Positions 5,705 to 13,349 of a stretch of 57,348 bases of DNA are shown here, one piece after another. The stretch's first letter is position 1. Each line of letters opens with the position of its first letter. The notes under the pieces are model-generated. The model was not told the origin of the DNA. It was given only the letters and a program-made list of their open reading frames with translations, and did no database searches. A program made the position numbers and the translations under genes. The stretch comes from Methylacidimicrobium fagopyrum (lineage in GTDB: Bacteria > Verrucomicrobiota > Verrucomicrobiia > Limisphaerales > UBA11358): assembly GCA_026225255.1 (NCBI GenBank), contig JAMFSJ010000040.1, positions 1 to 57,348 of the forward strand, given 5' to 3'.

Positions 5705-8488
5705 TTACGGCGCGGCTTCCAGTTGGCCGATGGCTTGGCGCAATTGTTTTTCAATGGCGGAAAGCCGTTCGGGCGAACTGATTTTACTGCCGTCAATTTC
5801 GCATAGATAAAAACTATCAATCGCCGCGCCGCGTTCGGTCACGATGCGCGCGGCAAAAATATCGCACTCCATTTCCACGAACGTTTCGGAAATCGCGTAG
5901 AGCAGGCCGAGGCGATCTTCGGTCTCGATCTCAAGCAACGTGCGCGTTTCGGACGCTTCGTTATCGAAGTGGATGTTCGTCTCCATCTGTTCACCAACGT
6001 AGGCTTGATACGTCGGACGGGTTTCGCGCTGGCGGGCGATGAGGGCGGCGATGTCCACGGTTTTGCCCGTTAAAACTTTATCCAGCAGGGCGTCGAATTT
6101 TTCGTGTTGTTCGCGCGACGCTAATTTGCCGGTGCGCGCGTCGTTGACGAAAAATTTGTCGAGCACGATGCCGTCGGTGCGCGTGAAAATTTGCGCGCTT
6201 AAAATATTTAAACCCACGGCGCTGAAGGTGCCGGCGATTTTGCTGAACAAACCCGCGCGATCCCACGTGCAAATCTTGACCAGATTGTAGCCGCGATCGG
6301 TTTCGTCCCGCCACCGCGTGACGGGCGTGAGCGTGCCTTCAAAAACTTGTTGTTCGATGAAACGGTGCGCCAGTTGGATGTCGTCGAAGATTTGATCGGC
6401 GAGATGAATCTCAAAATAACGGTCGGGCAACGATTCGAAATGTTTGGTGATCTCTTCATCGCTCAAAGATTTGGGTGCGAGGTCACGAACTTCTTGCAGG
6501 AGCGATTCGCGTTGCTCTTTGCCGGCGCGGATGAATTCTGAACCGCCGGTAAGCAACGCCATCGCCCGCGAATGCAATTGCCAGAGCAGTGAATCTTTGA
6601 ATCCATTCCATAATTTATCACTCGTGCCTTGCGAATCAGCGAAGGTCAGGAGCGCGAGCAGGTTCAAATTTTCCGGCGTGCCGACTTGCCGCGCAAAATT
6701 GCGGATGACCACCGGATCATCGAGATCGCGCCGTTGCGAAATGCTGGCGAGAATCAAATGGTTTTCGACGAGGAATTGCAAAATGTCCGCCGCCGCGCTG
6801 TCGAGATGCAGCCGGCGCGCGGCGCGATTCGCCATCGTCGCGCTGGCTTCGGCGTGTTTGCCTTGATCGTGCGGTGCGGCTTTGCCGACATCGTGCAAGA
6901 GGAGCGCGAGATATAAAATGCCCGGGCGTTCCAAGTCTTGCAGCAATGGCGCGTAATTTTTGTAAGGGGCGTCGCCCGCCTCCCAGATTTTATCGAGTTG
7001 CTCGAGGCAGACCAGCGTGTGTTCGTCCGCCGCGTATTGATGATAAAATTCGTGCTGCACGAGGCAGGTCAGCTTGCCGAATTCAGGAATATATTTGCCG
7101 AGAAAATTCACCTCGTGCATCGCGCGCAACGTGCGGGCGACTTCGCCGCGCCGTTCGAGGATTGTCAAAAAAGTTTCGCGCACATGTTCGTCGTTCAGAA
7201 AGGCGCGGTCGACGAGCGCGAGCGAATTGCGGATTAGTTGCGCGAGGTCCGGATGCAATTGCAATTGCCGTTGTTGCGCGTGCAAAAAAACGCGGATCAG
7301 GCGCCGCGGCGAATCGCGAAAAATCCGTTTGGACGCGGCATGAATTTCGCCGTCGATGAACAGAAAACCATCCACCGGTTCCGGCGGCACGCGCCGGCGG
7401 CCCGGCAGCAGGCTGCGCAGTTTTGCGAGCCGGCTTTTCTGTTCCGGCGGCAACAACGCCATGCGCTGTTCGAGCGTGCGCGTGATGAGTAAAATATTGC
7501 GGGTATGTGTGTAAAGATCGCGCATGAATTTCTCGATGCGCTTGCTCGGCGAACGGTCGCTGTAACCGAGATTGCTGGCGACGGCCGGTTGCAGATTTTT
7601 GCCGAGCACATCGAGCGGACGGTTGACGTGATAATGCAATTCCGTCCGCGCGCGCAGCAGAAAATCGTAGGCGGCTTCCAATTGTTTACGTTCGGTGGCA
7701 CTGACGAATTCGCGTTCCTGCAAATCCGCCAGCGAGCGCGTGCGATATTTGAAGAACGACATCCACAATAGATTTTGAAAATCGCGCAAACCGCCGCAGC
7801 CGTTCTTGAGATTTGGCTCCTGCATGCACGCGGAGTTGCCGTATTTCGTGCGGCGCGTCGTCTGATCTTCCAAGCGCGCGGCGATGTATTTTTCTTCGTA
7901 GCCGACGACGCATCGGGCGACGATGGCTTTTTGAAATTTGAGAAATAATTTTTCGCTGCCCGCGATCAACCGGGCTTCGATCACGGATGTTTTCGATTGC
8001 ATGTCCGAGTTGGCGACGGAGACGCACTCTTCCACGCTGCGCACGGCGTGGCCGACTTTCAGGCCGATGTCCCATAGCGGATACAGCACGCAATCAATCA
8101 GCTTGGCCAGATGCGGCAACGGTTTGCCGGCGGGGACCTGGCCTTCGTGCAAAAACATGAAATCAATGTCGCTGTGCGGATTCAATTCCGCGCGACCGTA
8201 ACCGCCGATGGCAACGAGGGCGATGGACGGAAATTCTTTTTGCGCTTGCGGTGAAAGTTCGGCTTTCGCCGAGTTCCAAAGATGACGCAACAACGCGTCG
8301 AGAATCGCCGCGCGGCCGATGCAGATTTTGCGTCCGTCCGCGCCGGCGCGATGTTCGATCTTTAAGCGGTGCGTCTGGACTTTGAGAAAACTTTTATAGA
8401 CGGCGAGCTTGTCCGCCGCCGTGCTGCTGGGCGGAAAATGCAAACGCGCTTCGGCGGCGGCTTCGATTTTTCTGATTAAGTCCTGCAC
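5705..8488 (-). CDS. glnD: [protein-PII] uridylyltransferase / uridylyl-removing enzyme
   Basis: A 927-residue bifunctional nitrogen sensor that uridylylates PII under nitrogen limitation and removes UMP when glutamine is high. The nucleotidyltransferase motif is GGYGRAELNPHSDIDFMFL at residues 95-113, with catalytic Asp107 and Asp109. A DUF294-type helical region follows (TELHYHVNRPLDVL). The HD hydrolase domain shows LALLLHDVGKA and the ensuing GKHAEAS. Two C-terminal ACT domains begin near VKICTWDRAGLFSKIAG and IETEDRLGLLYAISE and sense glutamine. Length and domain order are those of the family. No glnB or glnA gene lies in this window, so its substrate PII is encoded elsewhere. Gene ends 138 bases from the tRNA-Gly gene on the same strand. 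Confidence 0.97.
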   Translation of the reverse strand: MQDLIRKIEAAAEARLHFPPSSTAADKLAVYKSFLKVQTHRLKIEHRAGADGRKICIGRAAILDALLRHLWNSAKAELSPQAQKEFPSIALVAIGGYGRAELNPHSDIDFMFLHEGQVPAGKPLPHLAKLIDCVLYPLWDIGLKVGHAVRSVEECVSVANSDMQSKTSVIEARLIAGSEKLFLKFQKAIVARCVVGYEEKYIAARLEDQTTRRTKYGNSACMQEPNLKNGCGGLRDFQNLLWMSFFKYRTRSLADLQEREFVSATERKQLEAAYDFLLRARTELHYHVNRPLDVLGKNLQPAVASNLGYSDRSPSKRIEKFMRDLYTHTRNILLITRTLEQRMALLPPEQKSRLAKLRSLLPGRRRVPPEPVDGFLFIDGEIHAASKRIFRDSPRRLIRVFLHAQQRQLQLHPDLAQLIRNSLALVDRAFLNDEHVRETFLTILERRGEVARTLRAMHEVNFLGKYIPEFGKLTCLVQHEFYHQYAADEHTLVCLEQLDKIWEAGDAPYKNYAPLLQDLERPGILYLALLLHDVGKAAPHDQGKHAEASATMANRAARRLHLDSAAADILQFLVENHLILASISQRRDLDDPVVIRNFARQVGTPENLNLLALLTFADSQGTSDKLWNGFKDSLLWQLHSRAMALLTGGSEFIRAGKEQRESLLQEVRDLAPKSLSDEEITKHFESLPDRYFEIHLADQIFDDIQLAHRFIEQQVFEGTLTPVTRWRDETDRGYNLVKICTWDRAGLFSKIAGTFSAVGLNILSAQIFTRTDGIVLDKFFVNDARTGKLASREQHEKFDALLDKVLTGKTVDIAALIARQRETRPTYQAYVGEQMETNIHFDNEASETRTLLEIETEDRLGLLYAISETFVEMECDIFAARIVTERGAAIDSFYLCEIDGSKISSPERLSAIEKQLRQAIGQLEAAP

Positions 8489-8682
8489 GGGCGCTAAATT
8501 GCGGGCAAAACGATTTTAAGGCAAAGAATTTTAATCAGCTTGAGCTTCCGCGTTCGCGGCGTCCCGGCGTTTTTTCGATTTTGTTTTATTATTTTCGAGG
8601 ACGAGAACGAGGGGAATTTAGAAATCGCACTTTCCGTTAAAACTTTTTCACCGCGGCGGAGTTACATAGACTCCATTCAGAA

Positions 8683-9285
8683 ATGGCTGACGAACCCGAC
8701 CTTGATGCCGCCCTGATGCTGCGTGTGAAACGCGGCGACCGCGTGGCGTTCACGGAATTGGTTGAGAAATACAAGCAGCCCGTGATGAACTTCGTCTATC
8801 GCTCTTTGCGCGACGAAACCGAGGCCGAAGATCTGGCGCAAAATGTTTTTCTGCAAGTTTACAAATCCCGCGACCGCTACGAACGCACCGCCAAATTTTC
8901 TACCTGGCTTTTTACCATCGCGCGCAACCTGTGCCTGAACGAGATTCGTCGTCGCTCGCGGCATCCCGCCGAATCGCTCGAAGAAACGCATGCCGAAAAC
9001 GAAGACCAGCCGTCGCGCCAATACGAAGATAAAAAAGTTTTTCTGCCGACGGAAAACGTCTTGCACCGCGAACTCGCCAAAAAAATCGAAGAAGCCCTCG
9101 CCGAATTGCCGGAGAATCAGCGCACGGCCATTCTACTCTGCCGGCAAGACGAATTGAGCTATGAAGAAATCGCCAAGGTTTTAGACTGTTCGCTCTCCGC
9201 CACGAAATCCCTTATCCACCGCGGCCGCGAGGCACTCAAGGAAAAGTTGAAGCCGTATTTGAAAACCGGCGATTGGGAGGCGTGA
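8683..9285 (+). CDS. ECF-type RNA polymerase sigma factor (RpoE-like)
   Basis: 200 residues. Region 2 spans about 25-95: YRSLRDETEAEDLAQNVFL is the core-binding and -10 recognition helix, and FSTWLFTIARNLCLNEIRRR follows. A variable acidic linker (AENEDQPSRQYEDKK) leads to region 4, with LPENQRTAILLCRQDELSYE and the -35 recognition helix LDCSLSATKSLIHRGREAL. Size and motifs are typical of RpoE-type factors. No anti-sigma gene with a transmembrane segment follows, which is unusual for RpoE-type factors, so the partner is elsewhere or absent. It is divergent from glnD with 194 bases between starts. Confidence 0.93.
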   Translation: MADEPDLDAALMLRVKRGDRVAFTELVEKYKQPVMNFVYRSLRDETEAEDLAQNVFLQVYKSRDRYERTAKFSTWLFTIARNLCLNEIRRRSRHPAESLEETHAENEDQPSRQYEDKKVFLPTENVLHRELAKKIEEALAELPENQRTAILLCRQDELSYEEIAKVLDCSLSATKSLIHRGREALKEKLKPYLKTGDWEA

Positions 9286-9344
9286 ATTTTTTAAACGCTC
9301 AGCGGCATGCTTGACCCGCCCGAGGGTTGCGGCACACTTTCCCC

Positions 9345-9704
9345 ATGCCAACCAATGTGCTGGGCGGAGAATTACAGGGCTGCTGCCAAAACCCACTGAC
9401 CGGATTTTATCGCGATGGTTATTGTCGCACCGGACCGGAGGATCACGGACTGCACACCGTATGCATCCAAGTCACGGATGAATTTTTGAAATTTTCACAA
9501 CTCAAGGGCAATGACTTGAGCACGCCCCGACCGGAATATAATTTCCCCGGACTGGTGGACGGCGATCGCTGGTGTTTGTGCGTGCGGCGCTGGCACGAAG
9601 CCTTTCTTGCCGGTTGCGCTCCCTCCGTTGTTTTAGAGGCGTGTCACATTTCGGCGCTGGAGTTTGTGGATCGGGAGGCGTTACAACTGCACGCAATTTT
9701 ATAG
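9345..9704 (+). CDS. DUF2237 family protein
   Basis: 119 residues from the ATG giving MPTNVLGGEL, the conserved start of this family; the frame opens six codons earlier without support. Conserved blocks are GCCQNPLTGFYRDGYC, TGPEDHGLHTVC, STPRPEYNFPGL and GDRWCLCVRRWHEA, with five or more Cys residues that suggest a metal-binding or redox role. The biochemical function of DUF2237 is not known. The gene starts 60 bases after the sigma factor on the same strand and may share its transcript. The coding region is complete and ends 62 bases before the CCA end of the tRNA-Ser gene. Confidence 0.85.
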   Translation: MPTNVLGGELQGCCQNPLTGFYRDGYCRTGPEDHGLHTVCIQVTDEFLKFSQLKGNDLSTPRPEYNFPGLVDGDRWCLCVRRWHEAFLAGCAPSVVLEACHISALEFVDREALQLHAIL

Positions 9705-9765
9705 TTGAGCCGCCCGCCGCCTTTGAGTTTCCGAAAACCGCTGGTTTTATTGAGGAAAAACAGGT

Positions 9766-9855
9766 TGGCGGAAGGGGAGGGATTCGAACCCCCGGTAGCC
9801 TTACGACTACTTCTGATTTCGAGTCAGATGCCTTTAACCACTCAGCCACCCTTCC
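9766..9855 (-). tRNA. tRNA-Ser (anticodon CGA)
   Basis: Class II tRNA on the reverse strand. Acceptor GGAAGGG pairs with CCCTTCC, followed by discriminator G and an encoded CCA. The D arm holds GCTGAGTGGTTAAAGGC; the anticodon stem TCTGA/TCAGA encloses loop CTCGAAA (anticodon CGA). A long variable arm (AGTAGTCGTAAGGCTACC region) and T arm GGGGGTTCGAATCCCTC complete it. Its 5' half is present again, mutated, at 12542-12566. Confidence 0.95.
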
Positions 9856-9999
9856 AACCTGCTATTCAAAGGACTTTTCTACGTTCTGATCCGGCGATTT
9901 GACACGGTTGGCACCGTTGCCAATTGAGTCCGTTATGGGCCGTCGGGCGTCTATTTTTCACGAATTCTTGTGCGGGGCAAGCTCATTCGTCGCTCAATT
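9817..9999. repeat. left copy of tRNA-Ser 5' half / integrase duplication
   Basis: From the anticodon loop through the 5' end of tRNA-Ser and on to 9878, the sequence is nearly identical to 12542-12604; after an unshared stretch of about 75 bases, similarity resumes at the TTTTTCACGAAT segment (about 9954-9999 versus 12601-12647). The unshared stretch contains the palindrome TTGGCACCGTTGCCAA. The shared right part codes for an integrase fragment in both copies. Confidence 0.8.
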
Positions 10000-10146
10000 A
10001 AGACTGATAAGCTCACCGCAGCCAAGCTCCGGCTCGGCGAACTTGAAAAATTCTTCATCCTTCAGCCCCAACTTTTTGGTGAAAAATTTAAATTTTTAAA
10101 GAGTGTCGGGCCCGAGAAAGCCGCGCTTATCAAAAATACGGATTGA
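9928..10146 (+). pseudogene. tyrosine recombinase fragment (N-terminal core-binding domain)
   Basis: One open frame from just after a TGA at 9925 to a TGA at 10144 reads YGPSGVYFSRILVRGKLIRR and continues with SIKTDKLTAAKLRLGELEKF. This matches the N-terminal arm/core-binding segment of phage-type tyrosine integrases common in Verrucomicrobiota (pattern G-x-Y-x-x-R-x-x-V-x-G-K-x-I-R-x-S-L-K-T). There is no start codon in the normal place, and the catalytic domain (Arg, His-x-x-Arg, Tyr) is missing. After residue ~45 the sequence departs from the family. The fragment lies directly beside tRNA-Ser, as integrase genes of tRNA-targeted islands do. The remaining bases up to the gene at 10528 hold an imperfect inverted repeat at 10144-10228, a small 5' leader hairpin, and nothing else I can recognise. 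Confidence 0.65.
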
Positions 10147-10228
10147 TGGATTGGTGGATTGAGGGATAAATGCAAACGCCGACAACCGAGGATTCGGTCA
10201 TTCATCCAAATATCCAATAATCTATTCA
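10144..10228. repeat. imperfect inverted repeat
   Basis: Left arm 10144-10172 (TGATGGATTGGTGGATTGAG...) and right arm 10199-10228 are imperfectly complementary, roughly two thirds of positions pairing, around a short spacer. It resembles the intergenic palindromes elsewhere in the window in layout, not in sequence. Confidence 0.35.
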
Positions 10229-10527
10229 TTTTAATCGTCAGCGAGAAATTCCGTTCTGCAAGCTAGTAAATAAAGCGCGGTAAAAGAGCTCGAAATGAAA
10301 TGAGGTGGTTGTCGGCTCGCTTTAAAGAAATTCAAAATTCCCTTGGCGTTGCATATTACTCTGGCGGGTTTGCATTATGCAAATTTCAAGTAAAGAGGGA
10401 AAATCAGTTCCCTTGGTTTCATTGATAAATATGAGTTAGTTCAAAGTGGCAGCTTTTAAGCTCTTCACCCTTTGAACACCGACTGCAACCAACATTCCGC
10501 AGTCATAACCAAGAACTAAGTAATATT

Positions 10528-10914
10528 ATGAGCCAAATCAAAAATCCTGCCTGGTGGACCACTGAACATGATTCCGCTTGGGAACGGACCAAAGCCGCTT
10601 TCAAACGTGATTGGGATCAAACCAAGCATGATGTGGGTGGAACGGAGCCGGACACCGCCCAAGGGGTCAAAGACACCGTAAAACAAGCCGCCGGCAAAGA
10701 AGCGATTCCCCCGCGCGGCCAACCGGCTTTTGACAAAGCCGAACCCGCTTATCGTTTTGGTCATGGCGCCCGGGCGCATTACGGAAAAGATTATGCGACG
10801 TGGGATGACGAGGTGGAGGGTGTTTTGCAAAGTGATTGGGGAGCAACTTATCCCGACCGCGATTGGGATGAAGATGCGAAATATATCCGTCAGGGCTGGG
10901 ATTACGAAAAATAA
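10528..10914 (+). CDS. hypothetical stress-type protein, 128 aa
   Basis: A hydrophilic, highly charged protein with many Asp, Lys, Trp and Tyr and no membrane or signal segment. Characteristic stretches are WERTKAAFKRDWDQTKHD near the start, PAYRFGHGARAHYGKDY in the middle and WDDEVEGVLQSDW / DWDEDAKYIRQGWDYEK at the end. Similar small proteins with an RFG-GARAHYG core occur in Acidobacteria, Cyanobacteria and Verrucomicrobiota and have no assigned function; a stress or desiccation role is only a guess from composition. A hairpin (GTTCAAAG / CTTTGAAC arms, 10439-10477) lies in the leader. It is cargo between the two tRNA-Ser repeat copies. Confidence 0.65.
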   Translation: MSQIKNPAWWTTEHDSAWERTKAAFKRDWDQTKHDVGGTEPDTAQGVKDTVKQAAGKEAIPPRGQPAFDKAEPAYRFGHGARAHYGKDYATWDDEVEGVLQSDWGATYPDRDWDEDAKYIRQGWDYEK

Positions 10915-11019
10915 TCTTCTAAATCTAAGCCGAGGCATAAATCTGCCCGCGGGGATGCCGGATGTGAGTTAGCTCCATCCGGCAAGCTTACTTAGCTAAA
11001 ATCAATTAATTTTAAGATC

Positions 11020-11142
11020 ATGAAAGCCCTCGTCCATAACCGCCCTTGCGATGTTCAGGTAAGAAACGTCCGGGAGGATTTTACATCCGAAGAGGGCGAA
11101 GATTTAAAATTAAAATCCGACTGGCTAAGATGTGCGAAATAG
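11020..11142 (+). pseudogene. N-terminal stub of a zinc-dependent alcohol dehydrogenase
   Basis: A 40-codon frame begins MKALVHNRPCDVQVRNV, the usual opening of medium-chain, zinc-dependent alcohol or formaldehyde dehydrogenases (M-K-A-L-V-x-x-x-x-x-D-V-x-V-x-x-V), then runs into unrelated sequence (REDFTSEEGED) and stops. The zinc ligands and Rossmann fold are missing. The stub overlaps the start of the NRAMP-like gene by 11 bases, which points to a deletion that joined them. It may now act as a leader peptide, but nothing shows this. Confidence 0.45.
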
Positions 11143-12400
11143 AAAAAATAAATCAGGACGGTTAAGGCGACTGTTACGAATTTTAGGCCCCGGTTTGATC
11201 ACGGGGGCGGCTGATGATGATCCGGCGGGCATCGCCACTTATTCAATTGCCGGCGCTTCGCAAGGATTGTCCCTCCTTTATACCTCGATCTTCACTTGGC
11301 CTTTAATGGGGGCGGTGCAAATGATGTGTGCGCGCATTGGTTTAGTGACGGGCCAAGGTTTGATCGGCAGTTTAGAACAGAAACTTCCACGTCCGATCAT
11401 CCTCCTCATTGCCCTAAGTTTATTTGCGGCCAATATTTTGAACATTGGGGCCGATTTAGCCGGCATGGGTGACGCGGCCCACATGTTAACGAAGATAGAT
11501 TCCAAAATATTTGTGATCCTTTTTGGAGTCGGTGTCACCGTGGCTACGGTGAAATTCTCCTACCAGAAAATTGCTTTTTGGCTCAAATGGCTGGCTTTGG
11601 CCCTGTTCGCCTATATCGCCTGCGCTTTCCTCGTCGTCAACGATTGGCCGAAAGTCATGGCGGCAACTTTCATCCCGCAGTGGCCAAAAAATAACGAAGC
11701 GTGGCAAACCATTGTGGCCATTCTGGGCACGACAATCAGTCCCTATCTTTTCTTTTGGCAAACCTCGTTAGAGGTGGAGGAATCAAAGTCCAAGGGCCAA
11801 GTCACCGCCGCTCAACGCAAAGGCGCCTCGGAAGAAGAAATCCAGATCCGAAAATGGGACGTTGGGGCGGGGACCTTACTTTCCAACTTAGTGATGTATT
11901 TCATCATCCTGACCACCGCGGTAACCCTCCACTCTCATGGCATCACGAAAATCGAAACCTCGCAACAGGCCGCCGAGGCCTTGAAACCGTTTGCCGGCAC
12001 TTTTGCCGCCTTGCTCTACACTTTTGGCCTAGTCGCCGTCGGGTTGCTCGCGATTCCTACGCTGGCCGGATCCGCTGCTTACGCCTTTGCCGATACCTTC
12101 AAATGGCGGCAAGGATTGGCGGAAGCCCCGCTGACAGCGAAAGCCTTTTATGTCGTAATCATCCTCTCTGGAATATTGGGTATTGCCTTCAATTTTATCG
12201 GGTTCAACCCGGTCAAAGCGCTCTTTTGGTCGGCGGTAGTGAACGGAATTCTAGCGCCCTTTTTATTGGTCGGCATTCTGATGGTTGCTGGCGACAAAAG
12301 AATTATGAACGGTCAACCGAGCCATCGTCTAAACCGCTGCTTGGTGGGGATTACTACGGTAATTATGTTTTTGGCTGCCGCTGCTTTATTTATTTTTTAA
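11132..12400 (+). CDS. NRAMP-family divalent metal transporter with non-canonical binding motifs
   Basis: 422 residues with about 11 hydrophobic segments, starting at GTG just before the basic N-terminus (RNRKNKSGRLRRLLR). LGPGLITGAADDDPAGIATY in TM1 takes the place of the NRAMP D-P-G-N metal site, and TTISPYLFFWQTS in TM6 takes the place of the M-P-H site. The rest (MMCARIGLVTGQGL, ANILNIGADLAGMGDA) follows the NRAMP fold. Canonical NRAMPs import Mn2+ or Fe2+ with protons using Asp, Asn and Met; here Asn is Gly/Ala-like and Met is Ser. That puts the protein in the divergent NRAMP-related clade, whose substrates may include Mg2+ or be unknown. No MntR-type regulator or recognisable metal riboswitch precedes it. 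Confidence 0.85.
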   Translation: MRNRKNKSGRLRRLLRILGPGLITGAADDDPAGIATYSIAGASQGLSLLYTSIFTWPLMGAVQMMCARIGLVTGQGLIGSLEQKLPRPIILLIALSLFAANILNIGADLAGMGDAAHMLTKIDSKIFVILFGVGVTVATVKFSYQKIAFWLKWLALALFAYIACAFLVVNDWPKVMAATFIPQWPKNNEAWQTIVAILGTTISPYLFFWQTSLEVEESKSKGQVTAAQRKGASEEEIQIRKWDVGAGTLLSNLVMYFIILTTAVTLHSHGITKIETSQQAAEALKPFAGTFAALLYTFGLVAVGLLAIPTLAGSAAYAFADTFKWRQGLAEAPLTAKAFYVVIILSGILGIAFNFIGFNPVKALFWSAVVNGILAPFLLVGILMVAGDKRIMNGQPSHRLNRCLVGITTVIMFLAAAALFIF

Positions 12401-12541
12401 GGTGCTAAATATTTATAATTGAGGAGGCAATTCTATTATTATAAAATTCAGGAGCTGCCGAGATAACCGTCCGGTGATTTTTTGAAGGGATGGCTTAAGG
12501 GTGATGTTGCATGATGAAATCTGAAAAGGTAGCTTTCTCAC

Positions 12542-12647
12542 TTTCGAGTCAGAAAGCCTATAACCACTCAGCCACCCTTCCAACCCGCTATATAAAGGAC
12601 TTTTTTCACGAATGTGTGTGCGGAGCAGGTTCATTCGTCGCTCAATT
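12542..12647. repeat. right copy of tRNA-Ser 5' half / integrase duplication
   Basis: TTTCGAGTCAG...CCACTCAGCCACCCTTCC copies the anticodon-to-5'-end half of tRNA-Ser with changes in the D-arm region that would disable it. About 38 bases later it passes into an in-frame integrase segment (FSRMCVRSRFIRRSI) like the one at 9928. No 3' tRNA half is present. This sits in the 333-base gap between the transporter gene and the next sigma factor; the rest of that gap shows nothing recognisable. Confidence 0.8.
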
Positions 12648-12733
12648 CAGCCAAATAGGCGCGGCCGGGCCAATATTCTCCATGACAACGGGTGGAAAAA
12701 ATTCACACTATTGCCCAGCCATTTTTTAACACC

Positions 12734-13291
12734 ATGAGTGACGTGACATTGATCTTGGAAGCCATCGGTCGCGGCGAAGAACGCACGCTCGATGAATTGT
12801 TGCCGCTTGTGTATGAGGAACTTCGGCAATTGGCGGCGGCGCGGATGGCGCAGGAATCGGCGGGTCACACGTTGCAGCCGACGGCGTTGGTGCATGAGGC
12901 GTGGCTGCGTTTGGTGAGCGATGGCAGCCGGACGTGGAAAAATCGCGCCTACTTTTTCGGCGCGGCGGCGGAAGCGATGCGACGGATTTTGATTGAAAGT
13001 GCGCGGCGCAAATCGCGGTTGAAACACGGCGGCGGTCAGGAACGTTTAGATATCGCAGATTTGGAATTGGGCGAGACGACGCCGGATGAGAAAGTTTTGT
13101 TGATCAATGATGCGTTGGAACAATTGGAACTGGAAAATCCCGAGCGCGGTCGCGTGGTGGTGCTGAAATATTTCGGCGGTTTGACGAACAAGGAGGTTTC
13201 GGAAATGTTGGGCATCAGCGAACGCACGGTGGACCGGCATTGGGTCTGCGCGAAGGAATGGTTGTTCCGTAAAGTTCGCACGCAGATGTAA
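12734..13291 (+). CDS. ECF sigma factor of the kinase-linked (sig-70_X6-like) type
   Basis: 185 residues from the ATG giving MSDVTLILEAIGRGEERTLD; an upstream in-frame start would add 14 residues that look non-coding. Region 2 includes LLPLVYEELRQLAAARMA, the block HTLQPTALVHEAWLRL, and WKNRAYFFGAAAEAMRRILI; this series is characteristic of the ECF group found in Planctomycetes, Verrucomicrobiota and Acidobacteria. Region 4 has RVVVLKYFGGLTNKEVSEML and ISERTVDRHWVCAKEWL. The next gene, 58 bases downstream, is a transmembrane Ser/Thr kinase, the standard partner of this ECF group, so activity is probably set by phosphorylation rather than by an anti-sigma factor. Confidence 0.93.
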   Translation: MSDVTLILEAIGRGEERTLDELLPLVYEELRQLAAARMAQESAGHTLQPTALVHEAWLRLVSDGSRTWKNRAYFFGAAAEAMRRILIESARRKSRLKHGGGQERLDIADLELGETTPDEKVLLINDALEQLELENPERGRVVVLKYFGGLTNKEVSEMLGISERTVDRHWVCAKEWLFRKVRTQM

Positions 13292-13349
13292 CTCGGGAAA
13301 TTTTTTGGCGGAACGGGCGGCGCAAAAGCGCATGAATGATTAGCTACCC

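Noticed and set aside
9899..10099. Forward frame of 66 codons next to tRNA-Ser
   Set aside because: Overlaps in another frame the stretch that reads as an integrase fragment; the latter has real family resemblance.
10240..10527. Metal riboswitch upstream of the transporter cassette
   Set aside because: Only a simple hairpin at 10439-10477 is visible; no conserved riboswitch core could be recognised.
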